Below, one piece after another: positions 9,401 to 15,505 of a DNA stretch of 23,589 nucleotides; the stretch's first letter is position 1, and each line of letters opens with the position of its first letter. The position numbers were made by a program, and so were the translations under genes. The notes under the pieces are model-generated. The model did not search any database and was not told the origin of the DNA. It saw only the letters and a list, made by a program, of their open reading frames with translations. The DNA is from Rhizobium favelukesii (GTDB taxonomy: Bacteria > Pseudomonadota > Alphaproteobacteria > Rhizobiales > Rhizobiaceae), in the NCBI RefSeq assembly GCF_000577275.2, contig NZ_CBYB010000054.1, positions 1-23,589 of the forward strand. The letters run 5' to 3'.

Positions 9401-10043
9401 GGAATTGCCAGAGTGATATGTCGAAGCAGTGGGAAGCGGTTTGAGCAACACGGTCGGTGGCACAAAGGTTGAGATCCGCTATTTTGGCATTGAGGTGGTT
9501 GGCCAACGCGGCATGTGTGAGCACCGCTCCCTTCGGTCCGCCGGTGGTTCCGGACGTGAAAATGATATAGGCAGCATCACCCGGCTGCACATCCAAGGAT
9601 GCTGTGGGCGCGGCGGGCATTGACGTGGCTAGGCCGGCATTGACGACCGAAGCGGCTCCCGCAATTGCCTGTGCAAGCTCCAAATCGTCTGGAGCAGTCA
9701 CCAGAATGGCGCATTCGCTACGTTCAACCATGCGCTGCAACCGATCTGTCGGGTACGCCGTATCCAGGGGCACGTAAACGGCGCGCAGCCGAAATATCGC
9801 TAGCATACAAGCAAGCAGCACTGGGCCACGCGGCATCAACACCGCAACTGCCAGGCCCGGGGTGCAGCCATGAGCGCCAATAGCGGCGGCGAGTCGACCG
9901 GTGAGATCGTCCAGTTCGCCATACGTCAGGTAATCTTCGCCCGAATACACGGCGGGACGGTCAGGATATTCTTTTGCCGACTGGGCAAAGCGGGAAACTA
10001 CTGATTCAAATACTTTTGTAGACGCGGGCTGTAAGCTGTCCAT
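3492..10043 (-). CDS. Two-module nonribosomal peptide synthetase (A-PCP-C-A-PCP-C)
   Basis: This is a cytoplasmic assembly-line enzyme of 2183 residues. A1 (about 18-540) has FTSGTTGGPKG, NHYGPTE, YRTGDLAR and NGKLD (K535). PCP1 has LGGDSL (S592). C1 spans about 645-1085. A2 (about 1108-1603) has FTSGTTGEPRG, NFYGSTE, YRTGDLAR and GGKLD (K1595). PCP2 has LGGTSI (S1651). A terminal C domain (about 1708-2180) has HHFLTDA (H1842, H1843, D1847). There is no thioesterase or reductase, so release probably uses the last C domain. Pocket residues read by eye are D-I-W-Q-S-V-H-D-G-K for A1 and V-A-W-A-V-S-F-S-N-K for A2; I do not predict substrates. The C1 active-site motif is HEIIMDA rather than HHxxxDG. 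The frame is open 161 codons further upstream, but that part shows no family similarity. The ATG at 10043 places the protein start just before A1, with only a weak GGAAA site. NifA/sigma-54 signals lie upstream. Confidence 0.92.
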   Translation of the reverse strand: MDSLQPASTKVFESVVSRFAQSAKEYPDRPAVYSGEDYLTYGELDDLTGRLAAAIGAHGCTPGLAVAVLMPRGPVLLACMLAIFRLRAVYVPLDTAYPTDRLQRMVERSECAILVTAPDDLELAQAIAGAASVVNAGLATSMPAAPTASLDVQPGDAAYIIFTSGTTGGPKGAVLTHAALANHLNAKIADLNLCATDRVAQTASHCFDISLWQFLAALLVGGGVDILPSAVIADPLQLSKTLHHRKIAVIQFVPSLLRAYLVATEGESTPQFENLRCISTVGEPLPPDLCRKWLTHYPKVPILNHYGPTECGDGVTHYLVTQPPAADETYVPIGRPIPGLRVYLVTPDSDPVKLASRGEIGELCVSGAGVAQGYINDPERTAAVFVTNPFDDTPSHSRLYRTGDLARMRPEGLLECLGRADRQVKVRGYRVELAEIETVLNSHHGVTGSALGLHRSQHRRTKLTAREKLGWESCDESASAFDADLVPPRLIAFVVLRDHCTLRHLQEHLGRYLAPYMIPDQIFEVPTLPLNSNGKLDYGRLPIPDGMRPLSDVAFVSPRSEIERRLANLWEQILCVAPVGLDDAFIDLGGDSLRMMLLANRVHHLFGRQIQPGQLHCATVRELARKIEESDETQLPPIVRIPAAATKVVPPTALQTHLWFLWKLDPQARNYTLRTVVNLQGPLDRNAFEAAWAGLLDRFDTLRVRFLEKDGEPLMTFDAPLARLEYQDLSPFPSTAQAEHVAAIQGQHSAQPFDLSTGPLLRTTLVRRSEDRHELYLTTHEIIMDAWSLSVLARDLRLLYEGHTVGRAAALPARPEIGLGDYALWEARNLTPERYNVQRAYWQQMLSGELPLLQLPSDHDRPRHLTYASQAQGLGLDAGLTAALRRVAADNRSTLFATLLAGFAIVLGQHAGQDEVVVGARHVIRQRPGTEQLLGFFLNMLPLRLRVAEAETFAGLVKVVQETVSGAISHADYPFSQMLESLDIARRSNISPVFQVMFNMYSEQPEEVHVDGGLTITVRELELGYAKYDLTLYAQEEGDGIYLQLTYCKEIFEAPQAERILRNLEHTLKQCVAAPDAPLRSLDLLSENELRFLGSFNDTSRDFGCKATLRELFEAQVQRTPEHIAFFWDEGRISYAELNDRVDRVANGLAGLGAHEGDRIAIATDRGIATLVAILACVKIHAAYVCLGPDLPQARAVRILRATSPKVMLTDNEVYASWACYEGLPCQVVSFDSLSGTAVIGELPLPVLPHDILHIVFTSGTTGEPRGVRVPTSACLNRLHWMWSELPFAAGDVAVVQKSATLVASTWEIFGPLLQGVPAYLLSREELVVPERLLSVLENHKISHLLAAPPILDGLIMARATGGPSASALRLVVSSTQALPPDLAKRWTLAFPATTLFNFYGSTECSSNAAWYQVDQSFPLDARSVPIGRPLANVQLSVRGRKLQLMPRGALGELCVTGACLSLGYLDNIEQSTALFDMTKGGQLLYRTGDLARFREDGTLELHGRADDQVKMNGYRVELDDVAHALRTHPAVSDAGVALHAVPDRGGVLVGYVVGTADFPGESDLLAFIREILPTYMVPARIMRIDELPRNPGGKLDRRALPLPTAMSSGKGKGRRPRTATEAALAEIWERLLGCDVVSAEDEFFALGGTSILSVRCVSDASLRGLRFTVGELYNHPRLADLASLIDAHDDALPNETTLDRVKSENVAPPFSPTMRFFSQQMGYGEHFNLYGLWKFNAGELDGTLLSQAVVRLGDEHPILRTRLVRSDGMPVRTLPADDPLSLERITLPADLPETWERIVSEKTEDAQYAFKFDGRTPLLKVLLFEGGQPQTQRGWLFIVVHHFLTDAFGFRLLIGELERLYRTAAAGLEVRPTALTGHAGIAKWLNLLRNHTIDRAEEELEYWETRPWAALMPPGSPLALAAARSGGDPTPSDPVGARRMQALLRAGEVDNDEFLWLCESQATRFLSIPQVETAALLGFSDRAGIDGLDLILLAFLRTLGGDRPVLGLYVDNIAALRTPVLGDVDLSNNLGICCELLPMPLVIDGTEPAMAQLRSVAAQRRGIPALGLGLRALQAFHPDERVVERAARLPTPRVLINFRAPLAAIRGRHFLGQQEAPLWCGEYVSFNQHHWLDYSIDEMNSCLRIMQQHNYSRIDGSLATSIATNLQNNLTEVIREICNIQT

Positions 10044-10087
10044 AGGAGTGCGTTTCCAAACTGCATTATCGAAGAAGATTTCCAGTG

Positions 10088-10121
10088 GTGGCCTGGCGTT
10101 CCAACGCTTGCTCGAGGCCAC
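10088..10121 (-). promoter_or_regulatory. Stem-loop in the NRPS mRNA leader
   Basis: A 7-bp perfect inverted repeat (GTGGCCT at 10088-10094, AGGCCAC at 10115-10121) encloses a smaller one (GCGT/ACGC with a 4-base loop, 10096-10107). It lies 45-78 nt upstream of the NRPS start and inside the roughly 280-nt leader predicted from the -24/-12 element. It is a structure seen directly. A role in mRNA stability or translation is only a possibility. Confidence 0.45.
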
Positions 10122-10330
10122 GCCAAAGCAGGCCGAAGGGCAGCACGGCCGGGCGCTCGGATGAACAGAATGCCCTACAATTGAGTACGCCGTTGAATGG
10201 ATCGTAGACGCGCCACTCACTCGATTGCGACGCTCAAGATGAGTCTTGCGGAACCGTACATCTTCTGACCTCCTCTTATGTTTGGCCTTGCGACAAAATT
10301 CTCTCAATCCATAAGGCTTTGCGGAGGACG

Positions 10331-10348
10331 TTGCATATACTGCGCCAA
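10331..10348 (-). promoter_or_regulatory. Sigma-54 (-24/-12) promoter of the NRPS operon
   Basis: On the minus strand the sequence reads TTGGCGCAGTATATGCAA. The GG and GC dinucleotides are separated by exactly ten bases, as required for sigma-54, and the flanks TTGGC and TGCA match the consensus (TTGGCACG-N4-TTGCA). Transcription would start near 10320, giving a leader of about 280 nt before the NRPS start. Two NifA-type activator sites lie 45-77 bp further upstream. Confidence 0.7.
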
Positions 10349-10392
10349 GCGAAAACTGCTTTATATTCAATAACATGACTTTAAGAGCACCA

Positions 10393-10408
10393 TGTCGCAT
10401 GTTCGACA
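10393..10408. promoter_or_regulatory. NifA upstream activator site 1 (TGT-N10-ACA)
   Basis: The sequence TGTcgcatgttcgACA fits the full TGT-N4-T-N5-ACA NifA consensus. Its centre is about 80 bp upstream of the start expected from the -24/-12 element at 10331-10348, within the usual distance for NifA activation by DNA looping. Confidence 0.65.
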
Positions 10409-10409
10409 T

Positions 10410-10425
10410 TGTCCAACTTCCGACA
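10410..10425. promoter_or_regulatory. NifA upstream activator site 2 (TGT-N10-ACA)
   Basis: A second site, TGTccaacttccgACA, begins 17 bp after the first begins, with a single base between them. It has the TGT and ACA arms and ten-base spacing but C instead of T at the inner consensus position. Two such adjacent sites at this distance from a -24/-12 element are unlikely to be chance. Confidence 0.6.
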
Positions 10426-10866
10426 AGATTGTGGACGGGTTTGCCTGCCCTTAAGTCCCGCTTGCCAGCGGAACTCTGTTCGCCAACGGCGAGCGAGTGC
10501 GTGCGGATTGGCAACGAGGAGTGCAATTTGACGCGTTCGCCGCAACTTTCTCCTAAACCTCGACCGCAGGGGTAGCTGCGGGATTAAAAATTTGTCATCG
10601 TTCAGTCCGCGACCTCGAAACAGGCGTTCTTTTCGATGGATGCGGCCTACGGTCCAGCGCTAGTGCTGCGGGCCGTTCCCAGGCCCTGCAAGTCAATATC
10701 CCATCATAATCCCGGGAATGGCCAGGCTCACCTGCTCGCAGAACCGTCGCTCTTGGTGTCGACATAATGAAGTTGCGATTGTACTTCCGCCGTGGGAAGC
10801 GGCATGCCAGTTCAAATGATTGATGCCGCCCCGCGATGTTGGGGTACCGCCTTCGACGCAAGAAGC
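10426..10866. other. Intergenic region between the nif operon end and the NRPS activator sites
   Basis: I see no convincing gene here. A minus-strand open frame (10595-10861, 88 codons) is rich in Arg and Pro, shows no recognisable motif and has no clear ribosome site. A perfect 6-bp inverted repeat CCGCAG/CTGCGG with a 6-base loop lies at 10564-10581. It could mark the end of nif operon transcripts but lacks a T-run on the minus strand, so it is not a standard terminator. Confidence 0.5.
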
Positions 10867-11076
10867 TTAACGCTCAGGCCTTTGCACGGTCCTGCGATCA
10901 CAGCCAGCCCGCCAAACCAGGAAAAGCAGACTTCCGAAATAGGCTAGCTGAAGAAGAAACGAGACAGCCAGTGTCGTGCCAATCGTTCTGCGCACCGATT
11001 GGGAGACGCAATAGACCACGAGAGCGTTAGTGCACATGAGCAGCCATAGGATGCGGTGAAAGACTCCGAAGCGCAT
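10867..11076 (-). CDS. SyrA/ExoX-like small membrane protein (exopolysaccharide regulator family)
   Basis: This is a 69-residue protein with two hydrophobic segments (about 9-27 and 35-55), the second ending FLLQLAYFGSLLFLVW, followed by a short basic tail (RAGCDRR). This layout and the LLQ-x-x-YF...LFLVW text match the rhizobial SyrA/ExoX/PsiA-type family of exopolysaccharide production regulators, which are small inner-membrane proteins. An excellent AAGGAG site lies 7 nt before the ATG, only 18 nt after the fdxB stop, so it is most likely the last gene of the nif operon. By family it would modulate exopolysaccharide synthesis in the symbiotic state. That function is inferred from a short resemblance, so the assignment is moderate. 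Confidence 0.65.
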   Translation of the reverse strand: MRFGVFHRILWLLMCTNALVVYCVSQSVRRTIGTTLAVSFLLQLAYFGSLLFLVWRAGCDRRTVQRPER

Positions 11077-11094
11077 TACATTCTCCTTCTTCGC

Positions 11095-11412
11095 TCATTC
11101 GGCAATCGTGCCGCTCGCGATGTGAGTTTGGCAGTTTTTTGGACAGACGCGGGCGCAGGCCCCGCATCCGATACAGCGGCCGGGAAAATCCACGACCATG
11201 ATCACTCGATTGAGCTCGCCATCGAAGTCGTCTTCCTCGCCATTGCAGACACCGAGAATTTCACCTGCATCGTCGATACCGTGAGGATGCATGACCTCCC
11301 GTGAGCAGACCTTGAAGCAGCGGCCGCAGCCAATGCACATCAGTTGATCGATGGAAGTTAGATACTCCGGCATCCATCCGGACCCGTCGCGGGTCACGCA
11401 TGAGCTTGTCAT
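11095..11412 (-). CDS. fdxB: Nif-associated 2[4Fe-4S] ferredoxin (ferredoxin III type)
   Basis: This is a 105-residue ferredoxin with two cysteine clusters: C26, C29, C32, C36 (CIGCGRCFKVC) and C80, C83, C86, C90 (CIGCGACARVCP), separated by a long acidic insert typical of the nif-specific ferredoxin III family. A further cysteine, C94, follows. It is an electron carrier probably serving nitrogenase or cofactor assembly. Its ATG overlaps the stop of the preceding DUF683 gene (ATGA), with GGAGA upstream, so translation is coupled. Position after nifX and the two NifX-associated genes is the normal rhizobial arrangement. Confidence 0.92.
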   Translation of the reverse strand: MTSSCVTRDGSGWMPEYLTSIDQLMCIGCGRCFKVCSREVMHPHGIDDAGEILGVCNGEEDDFDGELNRVIMVVDFPGRCIGCGACARVCPKNCQTHIASGTIAE

Positions 11413-11639
11413 GTTGGATTCTCCAATGCAGCGAGTTCTCTTTTTGCAGCGTCCAACTCAACAAAGGCCTGAAAAGTTTTCTTCGCGACTGCCATGATTT
11501 CGGACCAATTGACTGGAAGGTCTTCGGCGAGATCGTGCAATTCCATCTTCGCATTCCCAGCACGCGACTGCAGCTTCCGCACCCTTTTCTTCAATTCTTG
11601 AAGTTCTGACATGGCCTCTTTCTCGAACACCGTTTCCAT
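11409..11639 (-). CDS. Nif-associated DUF683 (CCE_0567-family) small protein
   Basis: This is a 76-residue, mostly helical protein containing MSELQELKKRVRKLQSRAG, NAKMELHDLAEDLPVNW and AKKTFQAFVELDAAK. These are diagnostic for the DUF683 family found beside nifX and fdxB; a structurally studied member binds metal as a helical dimer, but the role in nitrogen fixation is not settled. The start METVFEKE is chosen because its ATG shares a base with the upstream stop codon (TGATG). An internal ATG at 11612 would give the more usual length of about 67 residues but has its purine-rich site too close. The 4-nt overlap with fdxB shows one transcription unit. Confidence 0.88.
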   Translation of the reverse strand: METVFEKEAMSELQELKKRVRKLQSRAGNAKMELHDLAEDLPVNWSEIMAVAKKTFQAFVELDAAKRELAALENPT

Positions 11640-12127
11640 CAAGCCCGCGCCACGTCCGGATAAGCTTCCACGACTGCGACCGCGTCGCTGACTAGCTTCG
11701 TACCGGTCTTGGCGCATTTACGAAGCGTATTGAAGCCGAACCGGTGAACGTTGCGTAGGGTCGTCGATAGTAGGACCAACCGCCTGGTCGTTAGCAGCAC
11801 TCGCCCGAAGCCCTCCTGGTTGATCTCCATCGTCCGCGACACGAATAAGTCTGAGCGCTCCTCGACCGCGAGGCTGACGGCGGCGTAAAAGGTATTAAGC
11901 CTCCACAGGACCAGCGGATCGGGATCTCCGATGATCGGGATCGCTCGGCGCTGTTCATATGTCACGGTGAAGTTGGCCAGCAGTTCGGCGTCGCACTTGC
12001 CACTCCATAGTCCATAGGAATCTTCAGCTCGGATCAGCCGCACGAGGCATCTAATAAACGGGGCGCGGAAGATCTTGTCGTCATTGACGGTAGGAGTAAC
12101 CGCAGGATCAGATAACGTTGTCATCAT
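11639..12127 (-). CDS. NifX-associated nitrogen fixation protein (DUF269)
   Basis: This is a 162-residue soluble protein found almost only next to nifX. Typical text includes FIRCLVRLIRAEDSYGLW near the N-terminus, IPIIGDPDPLVLWRLNTFY in the middle, and a GFGRVLLTTRRLVLL block. The precise biochemical role is unknown; family members are linked to nitrogenase cofactor maturation by genomic context. Two adjacent ATGs (12127 and 12124) compete. A GAGGAC site within the end of nifX serves either, and only one base separates the nifX stop from the first ATG, so translation is probably coupled. Confidence 0.9.
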   Translation of the reverse strand: MMTTLSDPAVTPTVNDDKIFRAPFIRCLVRLIRAEDSYGLWSGKCDAELLANFTVTYEQRRAIPIIGDPDPLVLWRLNTFYAAVSLAVEERSDLFVSRTMEINQEGFGRVLLTTRRLVLLSTTLRNVHRFGFNTLRKCAKTGTKLVSDAVAVVEAYPDVARA

Positions 12128-12128
12128 T

Positions 12129-12626
12129 TCAGTCCTCGTCTTCGAAGCTGGCTTTCCGTCCGACGGCGCCGGCTTCCGCTAACACCTTGCGAAGCCAAGG
12201 TGGAGGAGCGTTCCTGAGCATTGTTTGAATGCGCGCCAGCACAGCGTCGATGGATTCAGGCTCCGGCACCTTGATTGGATGGATCTTTGCCGCAATAACC
12301 TTGGCTGCCGAAGGGCCGCCGATAGCCAGGCAGAATAAGAGCTGGCAGCCCTTTAACGCTGCCACTTTCGGAGCGATGCGGTCATCACCTTCGGCTCGAT
12401 GCGTTCCGCTCTCATCGGAAACGTCATCGAACACTACGGCTTCCACGAGACTCCACGCGTCGGGCGTCACGTCATAGATGGCAAATCGTTTAGCCGACCC
12501 GAAATGCGCGTTCAGTCCTCTCATGTCTTGAGTGGCGATTGCTACTCGTAATGTGCCGACCTGCCTTTCGGGCCGCTGTTCCTGGAACTCGTCATTGACG
12601 AGCGAGAGACGACGAGTTGAGGTCAT
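12129..12626 (-). CDS. nifX: Nitrogenase cofactor carrier NifX
   Basis: This is a 165-residue protein of the NifX/NifB-C-terminal/NafY family, which binds NifB-cofactor and the VK cluster and carries FeMo-co intermediates to and from NifEN. Characteristic stretches are LRVAIATQDMRGLNAHFGSAKRF near the start, then the YDV strand, KGCQLLFCLAIGGPSAAKVIAA, and a C-terminal helix. The ATG at 12626 is chosen over an upstream one (12710) because it gives the family's normal length and has a GGGA site. It overlaps the end of nifN by 35 nt. A short Arg/Glu-rich N-terminal extension precedes the conserved domain. Confidence 0.93.
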   Translation of the reverse strand: MTSTRRLSLVNDEFQEQRPERQVGTLRVAIATQDMRGLNAHFGSAKRFAIYDVTPDAWSLVEAVVFDDVSDESGTHRAEGDDRIAPKVAALKGCQLLFCLAIGGPSAAKVIAAKIHPIKVPEPESIDAVLARIQTMLRNAPPPWLRKVLAEAGAVGRKASFEDED

Positions 12627-13974
12627 TTTGCAATTCCCGGCTACAGATTGGATTAGGTGCGCCTGATGTCGGCGGGTGTTGGTTAGCCTGAAAAATGTTG
12701 GCAACCTCATAGATCATGTCGCGCGTCCCCTGATAAAGGATTGTAAGCTTGTGCTGACTGCCTAGGCGGTCGAAGATCGGAAAGCCAATACGCATCAGCG
12801 GAATGTCGAGACGCTTTGCAGCTTGCCGGCCGTGTGAGTGAGTGACGAGAAGATCTGCCCCCGGGGCGAGGCGTTCCAGGTCACTGAGATCGCCGACCTG
12901 GACAGTTTCCGCTGGCACTACTTGCAGTATTTTTGAAGTCCCGGTCGTGGTAACGGCGGCTGTAATTTCCGCACCCAAGCCGGTGAAAAAACCTGCAAAC
13001 TGATAAAGTTGATCCGGCTCGGAGGCGATTGCGATCTTCTTGCCAGCCAGATGGAAATGTCCATCGAGCATGGCGTCCTGCAAATGCATACGGCTGCGAC
13101 GGACACTGGCCGGCGCTTGTTCACGCGACATGGCTGTAAGCAGCCAAATAAACCGGTCCGCGTTCTTTAGGCCTGTGAGAGACTCGAACATCACGTACGG
13201 GACGCCGGTTAGCCGCTGCAACGCTTCGGCTGGTCGCCGCATCTGCTCGCCGATGGCAATGCACTGCATCGCCCCACCGAGATCGCGAATGTCCTCCACT
13301 TTCGTGCCACCATACGTTGTCGGAATCCAGTGGTCGGGGACGGTGCCATCAAGAGCGCCAGACACATCGGGCAGGATTACCGGTTTGAGCCCGAAGCTCT
13401 GGGCCGTCTCGCGCAGATACTCTATGTCGGCAACTGTTATGTTCGAGCCGGGCAGTATCGCGACCTTCCTCGGATCGCGATACTGCGTCCGAGACCGAGT
13501 GATTCCCTCGATCATAGCGGTAACGGCTTTGGACCACCCCTCTTCTATCGCACCGTCGAAGTCCGGCGTCCTGGCGAGCACCACTTCAGTACCCGTGAGT
13601 TCTGTCGCCCGCTTGCGTTTGATGGTGGCTAGGTCCCCAGCGATATCTTCGTCGCGTGTCTCGACCAGTGCCGTCGTGCAAATCCCGATCAGCCGGGGCT
13701 TTGCGCGGGCTTTGAGATTAAGGATGGCCTCTTCGAGGTGATCTGCGCACCCGACGACAATTGCAATTTCATCCATCGCCGTCGTCTGCAACGGGATCGG
13801 TTCCTTAAAATGTCTAACGAGCAGCACGAGGGCAAAGCTGGTGCACCCCTGGCTGCCGTGGAACACGGGCATTGCGCCGTTGATGCCAAGAAAGGCGAAG
13901 GCAGCGCCCAGCGGCTGAGACGATTTCAGAGGATTAATCGCCGCCGATTTAGTTTGGGGAAGGATGCGGACCAT
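12592..13974 (-). CDS. nifN: Nitrogenase cofactor scaffold subunit NifN
   Basis: This is the 460-residue beta subunit of the NifEN scaffold, on which the FeMo-cofactor precursor is matured. The N-terminus NPLKSSQPLGAAFAFLGI and FHGSQGCTSFALVLL match the NifK-like fold, with the cluster-ligand cysteine of the GSQGC motif. The middle contains LIGICTTALVETRDEDIAGD, and the C-terminal domain is nitrogenase-like. The ATG at 13974 is preferred over an upstream ATG (14028): a TGAGGT ribosome site sits at the right distance and is formed partly by the nifE stop codon itself, leaving a 10-nt gap. This implies coupled, balanced synthesis of NifE and NifN. Confidence 0.95.
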   Translation of the reverse strand: MVRILPQTKSAAINPLKSSQPLGAAFAFLGINGAMPVFHGSQGCTSFALVLLVRHFKEPIPLQTTAMDEIAIVVGCADHLEEAILNLKARAKPRLIGICTTALVETRDEDIAGDLATIKRKRATELTGTEVVLARTPDFDGAIEEGWSKAVTAMIEGITRSRTQYRDPRKVAILPGSNITVADIEYLRETAQSFGLKPVILPDVSGALDGTVPDHWIPTTYGGTKVEDIRDLGGAMQCIAIGEQMRRPAEALQRLTGVPYVMFESLTGLKNADRFIWLLTAMSREQAPASVRRSRMHLQDAMLDGHFHLAGKKIAIASEPDQLYQFAGFFTGLGAEITAAVTTTGTSKILQVVPAETVQVGDLSDLERLAPGADLLVTHSHGRQAAKRLDIPLMRIGFPIFDRLGSQHKLTILYQGTRDMIYEVANIFQANQHPPTSGAPNPICSRELQNDLNSSSLARQ

Positions 13975-13984
13975 AAATATTACC

Positions 13985-15451
13985 TCAACAGTCATCACCG
14001 GCGGTTTCGCCGGCAAAATTTGATGCACTTGCTGTTCTTTTTTCCAACTTCTCCTCCGTGATCATGGCCTGCTCCCACGGTGCCGGCTCGCGCACCTGCG
14101 CCCAGATCGGATTGTGGATTGCGAGGTCGATCTGGCGTGCGAGCTGCACCATGCCGTCGTAACCGGCGTAAGCGTGATGTCGCTCCTGATTGATGTCGAG
14201 CCAAGGCATCTTCGCCTTCAGCGCGATAAACTGCGTGCGACCGCCCGACAGCATGATGTCAGCCTTTTGCTCGGACAACATCGAGTAAAGCTCGCGCGGT
14301 GCAATCGACTCGTACAGGTGGTTCTCGTCCTTTAGAATCTTCTTGATTCGCTCCTTGTCATCGGCCGTCGATTTCTTGACGGATGTGCCGACGACCTCCA
14401 TGCCGATTTCCATTAACGATTGGACGACCGACCAGGATTTCACGCCCCCAGTGTTGAGAAGCACGCGCTTGCCTTCGAGCCGGGGCCGGTAGACTTCCAG
14501 CCTCTTCCACGCTCTTTCCTCTTCTTCCACGACGATCGCTTCCGTGCGATTGAGGAGCTCGGCATCGGCGCCTTTCATTACGAGCAATTCAGCGATCCGC
14601 CGGAGCGCTTCAGAGGTGGCGGAGATGCCGTAGAAGGAGCCCTCGAAGAACGGGATGTCCCAGCGCTCCTCCATCTTGCGAGCGAGATTGATCAGAGCGG
14701 TCGAGCACACCATCATAGCTGCACGTGCGCGGTGCGCGGAAGCAACCTGCAGATAGCGCGCGTCGCCTGGAATGCAGGCGCGGACACGGATGCCAAGCCT
14801 GTCCAAGAGGGGCTTTACCAGCCAGAATTCGCCGGAGAGGTTGAATTCGCCAATGATATTGATGTCGTGAGGCCCCGGGTCATCCGGCTCTACCGTACCT
14901 ATGACATAGTCAAGTAACGCCTCCCCGGCGAGTTTGTTACCGAGGTTCTTCGAACCCGCGAACCCCGGCGCATTTACCGGCACCACCGGTATGGCGAACT
15001 TTTCCGCCGCGCGCTTACAAACCGCTTCGATGTCGTCACCGATCATCGCCGTAACGCAGGTTGCATAGACGAAGATTGCAGCCGGCGTATAGCCTTCCTT
15101 GATCTCGCGGATCGCTTTGAAGAGCTTCCGCTCGCTGTGGCCCATCACTATATCGAGTTCGGTAAGATCGGTGGTGAAACTGGTGCGCCACAGCGTGGGA
15201 CCAGACGATGCAGCCCCGCGATTGTCCCAGGAATTGCCTTCGCAGGCGAGCGGCGCGTGTATCAGATGCGCGACGTCAGTGATCGGCTGCAGCACAACCT
15301 TGGCGCCGTCGAAAGCACAACCGCCAGCTGTCGCTCCAGGAGTCAACGGCTTCGAGCAACCCTTTTTGCGCGTCTTGGGGCTCTTGTTGCGATTTCCCTC
15401 GCAGGCAGGCTCGTCGAAGACATCTTGGATTTTGACGGTGAGCGAGGACAT
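13985..15451 (-). CDS. nifE: Nitrogenase cofactor scaffold subunit NifE
   Basis: This is the 488-residue alpha subunit of NifEN. The N-terminal region has a cysteine-bearing basic segment (PACEGNRNKSPKTRKKGCSK) followed by GGCAFDGAKVVLQPITD, then LIHAPLACEGNSWDNRG, matching the P-cluster-like cysteines of the nitrogenase alpha family. Later come [19 protein letters not shown] and the C-terminal SGGRTQFIALK and WLDINQERHHAYAGYDG. It acts with NifN on a cofactor precursor delivered by NifB. It starts 54 nt after the nifK stop, and no separate promoter is evident in that gap, so read-through from nifH is likely. It has a normal length and no disruptions. Confidence 0.96.
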   Translation of the reverse strand: MSSLTVKIQDVFDEPACEGNRNKSPKTRKKGCSKPLTPGATAGGCAFDGAKVVLQPITDVAHLIHAPLACEGNSWDNRGAASSGPTLWRTSFTTDLTELDIVMGHSERKLFKAIREIKEGYTPAAIFVYATCVTAMIGDDIEAVCKRAAEKFAIPVVPVNAPGFAGSKNLGNKLAGEALLDYVIGTVEPDDPGPHDINIIGEFNLSGEFWLVKPLLDRLGIRVRACIPGDARYLQVASAHRARAAMMVCSTALINLARKMEERWDIPFFEGSFYGISATSEALRRIAELLVMKGADAELLNRTEAIVVEEEERAWKRLEVYRPRLEGKRVLLNTGGVKSWSVVQSLMEIGMEVVGTSVKKSTADDKERIKKILKDENHLYESIAPRELYSMLSEQKADIMLSGGRTQFIALKAKMPWLDINQERHHAYAGYDGMVQLARQIDLAIHNPIWAQVREPAPWEQAMITEEKLEKRTASASNFAGETAGDDC

Positions 15452-15505
15452 GCATTGGCCTTCAAGTTCGGTTGGGAGATGGCCGACCTAAGCCGGCCGC
15501 CGCTC

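Noticed and set aside
10044..10526. Upstream in-frame extension of the NRPS (161 codons to an ATG at 10526)
   Set aside because: The translation shows no NRPS or other domain, is rich in Arg, Ser and His, and would span the predicted NifA sites and -24/-12 promoter.
10564..10581. CCGCAG/CTGCGG inverted repeat as a rho-independent terminator of the nif operon
   Set aside because: The stem is real, but no T-run follows on the minus strand and it lies 285 bases after the last gene; kept only as a note in the intergenic entry.
10595..10861. 88-codon minus-strand open frame between the nif operon and the NRPS
   Set aside because: No motif, no convincing ribosome site and low-complexity Arg/Pro composition; treated as chance.
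13040..13741. Long plus-strand open frame of 233 codons opposite nifN
   Set aside because: It is antisense to a certain gene; high GC with strong third-position bias readily produces such frames. No recognisable domain.
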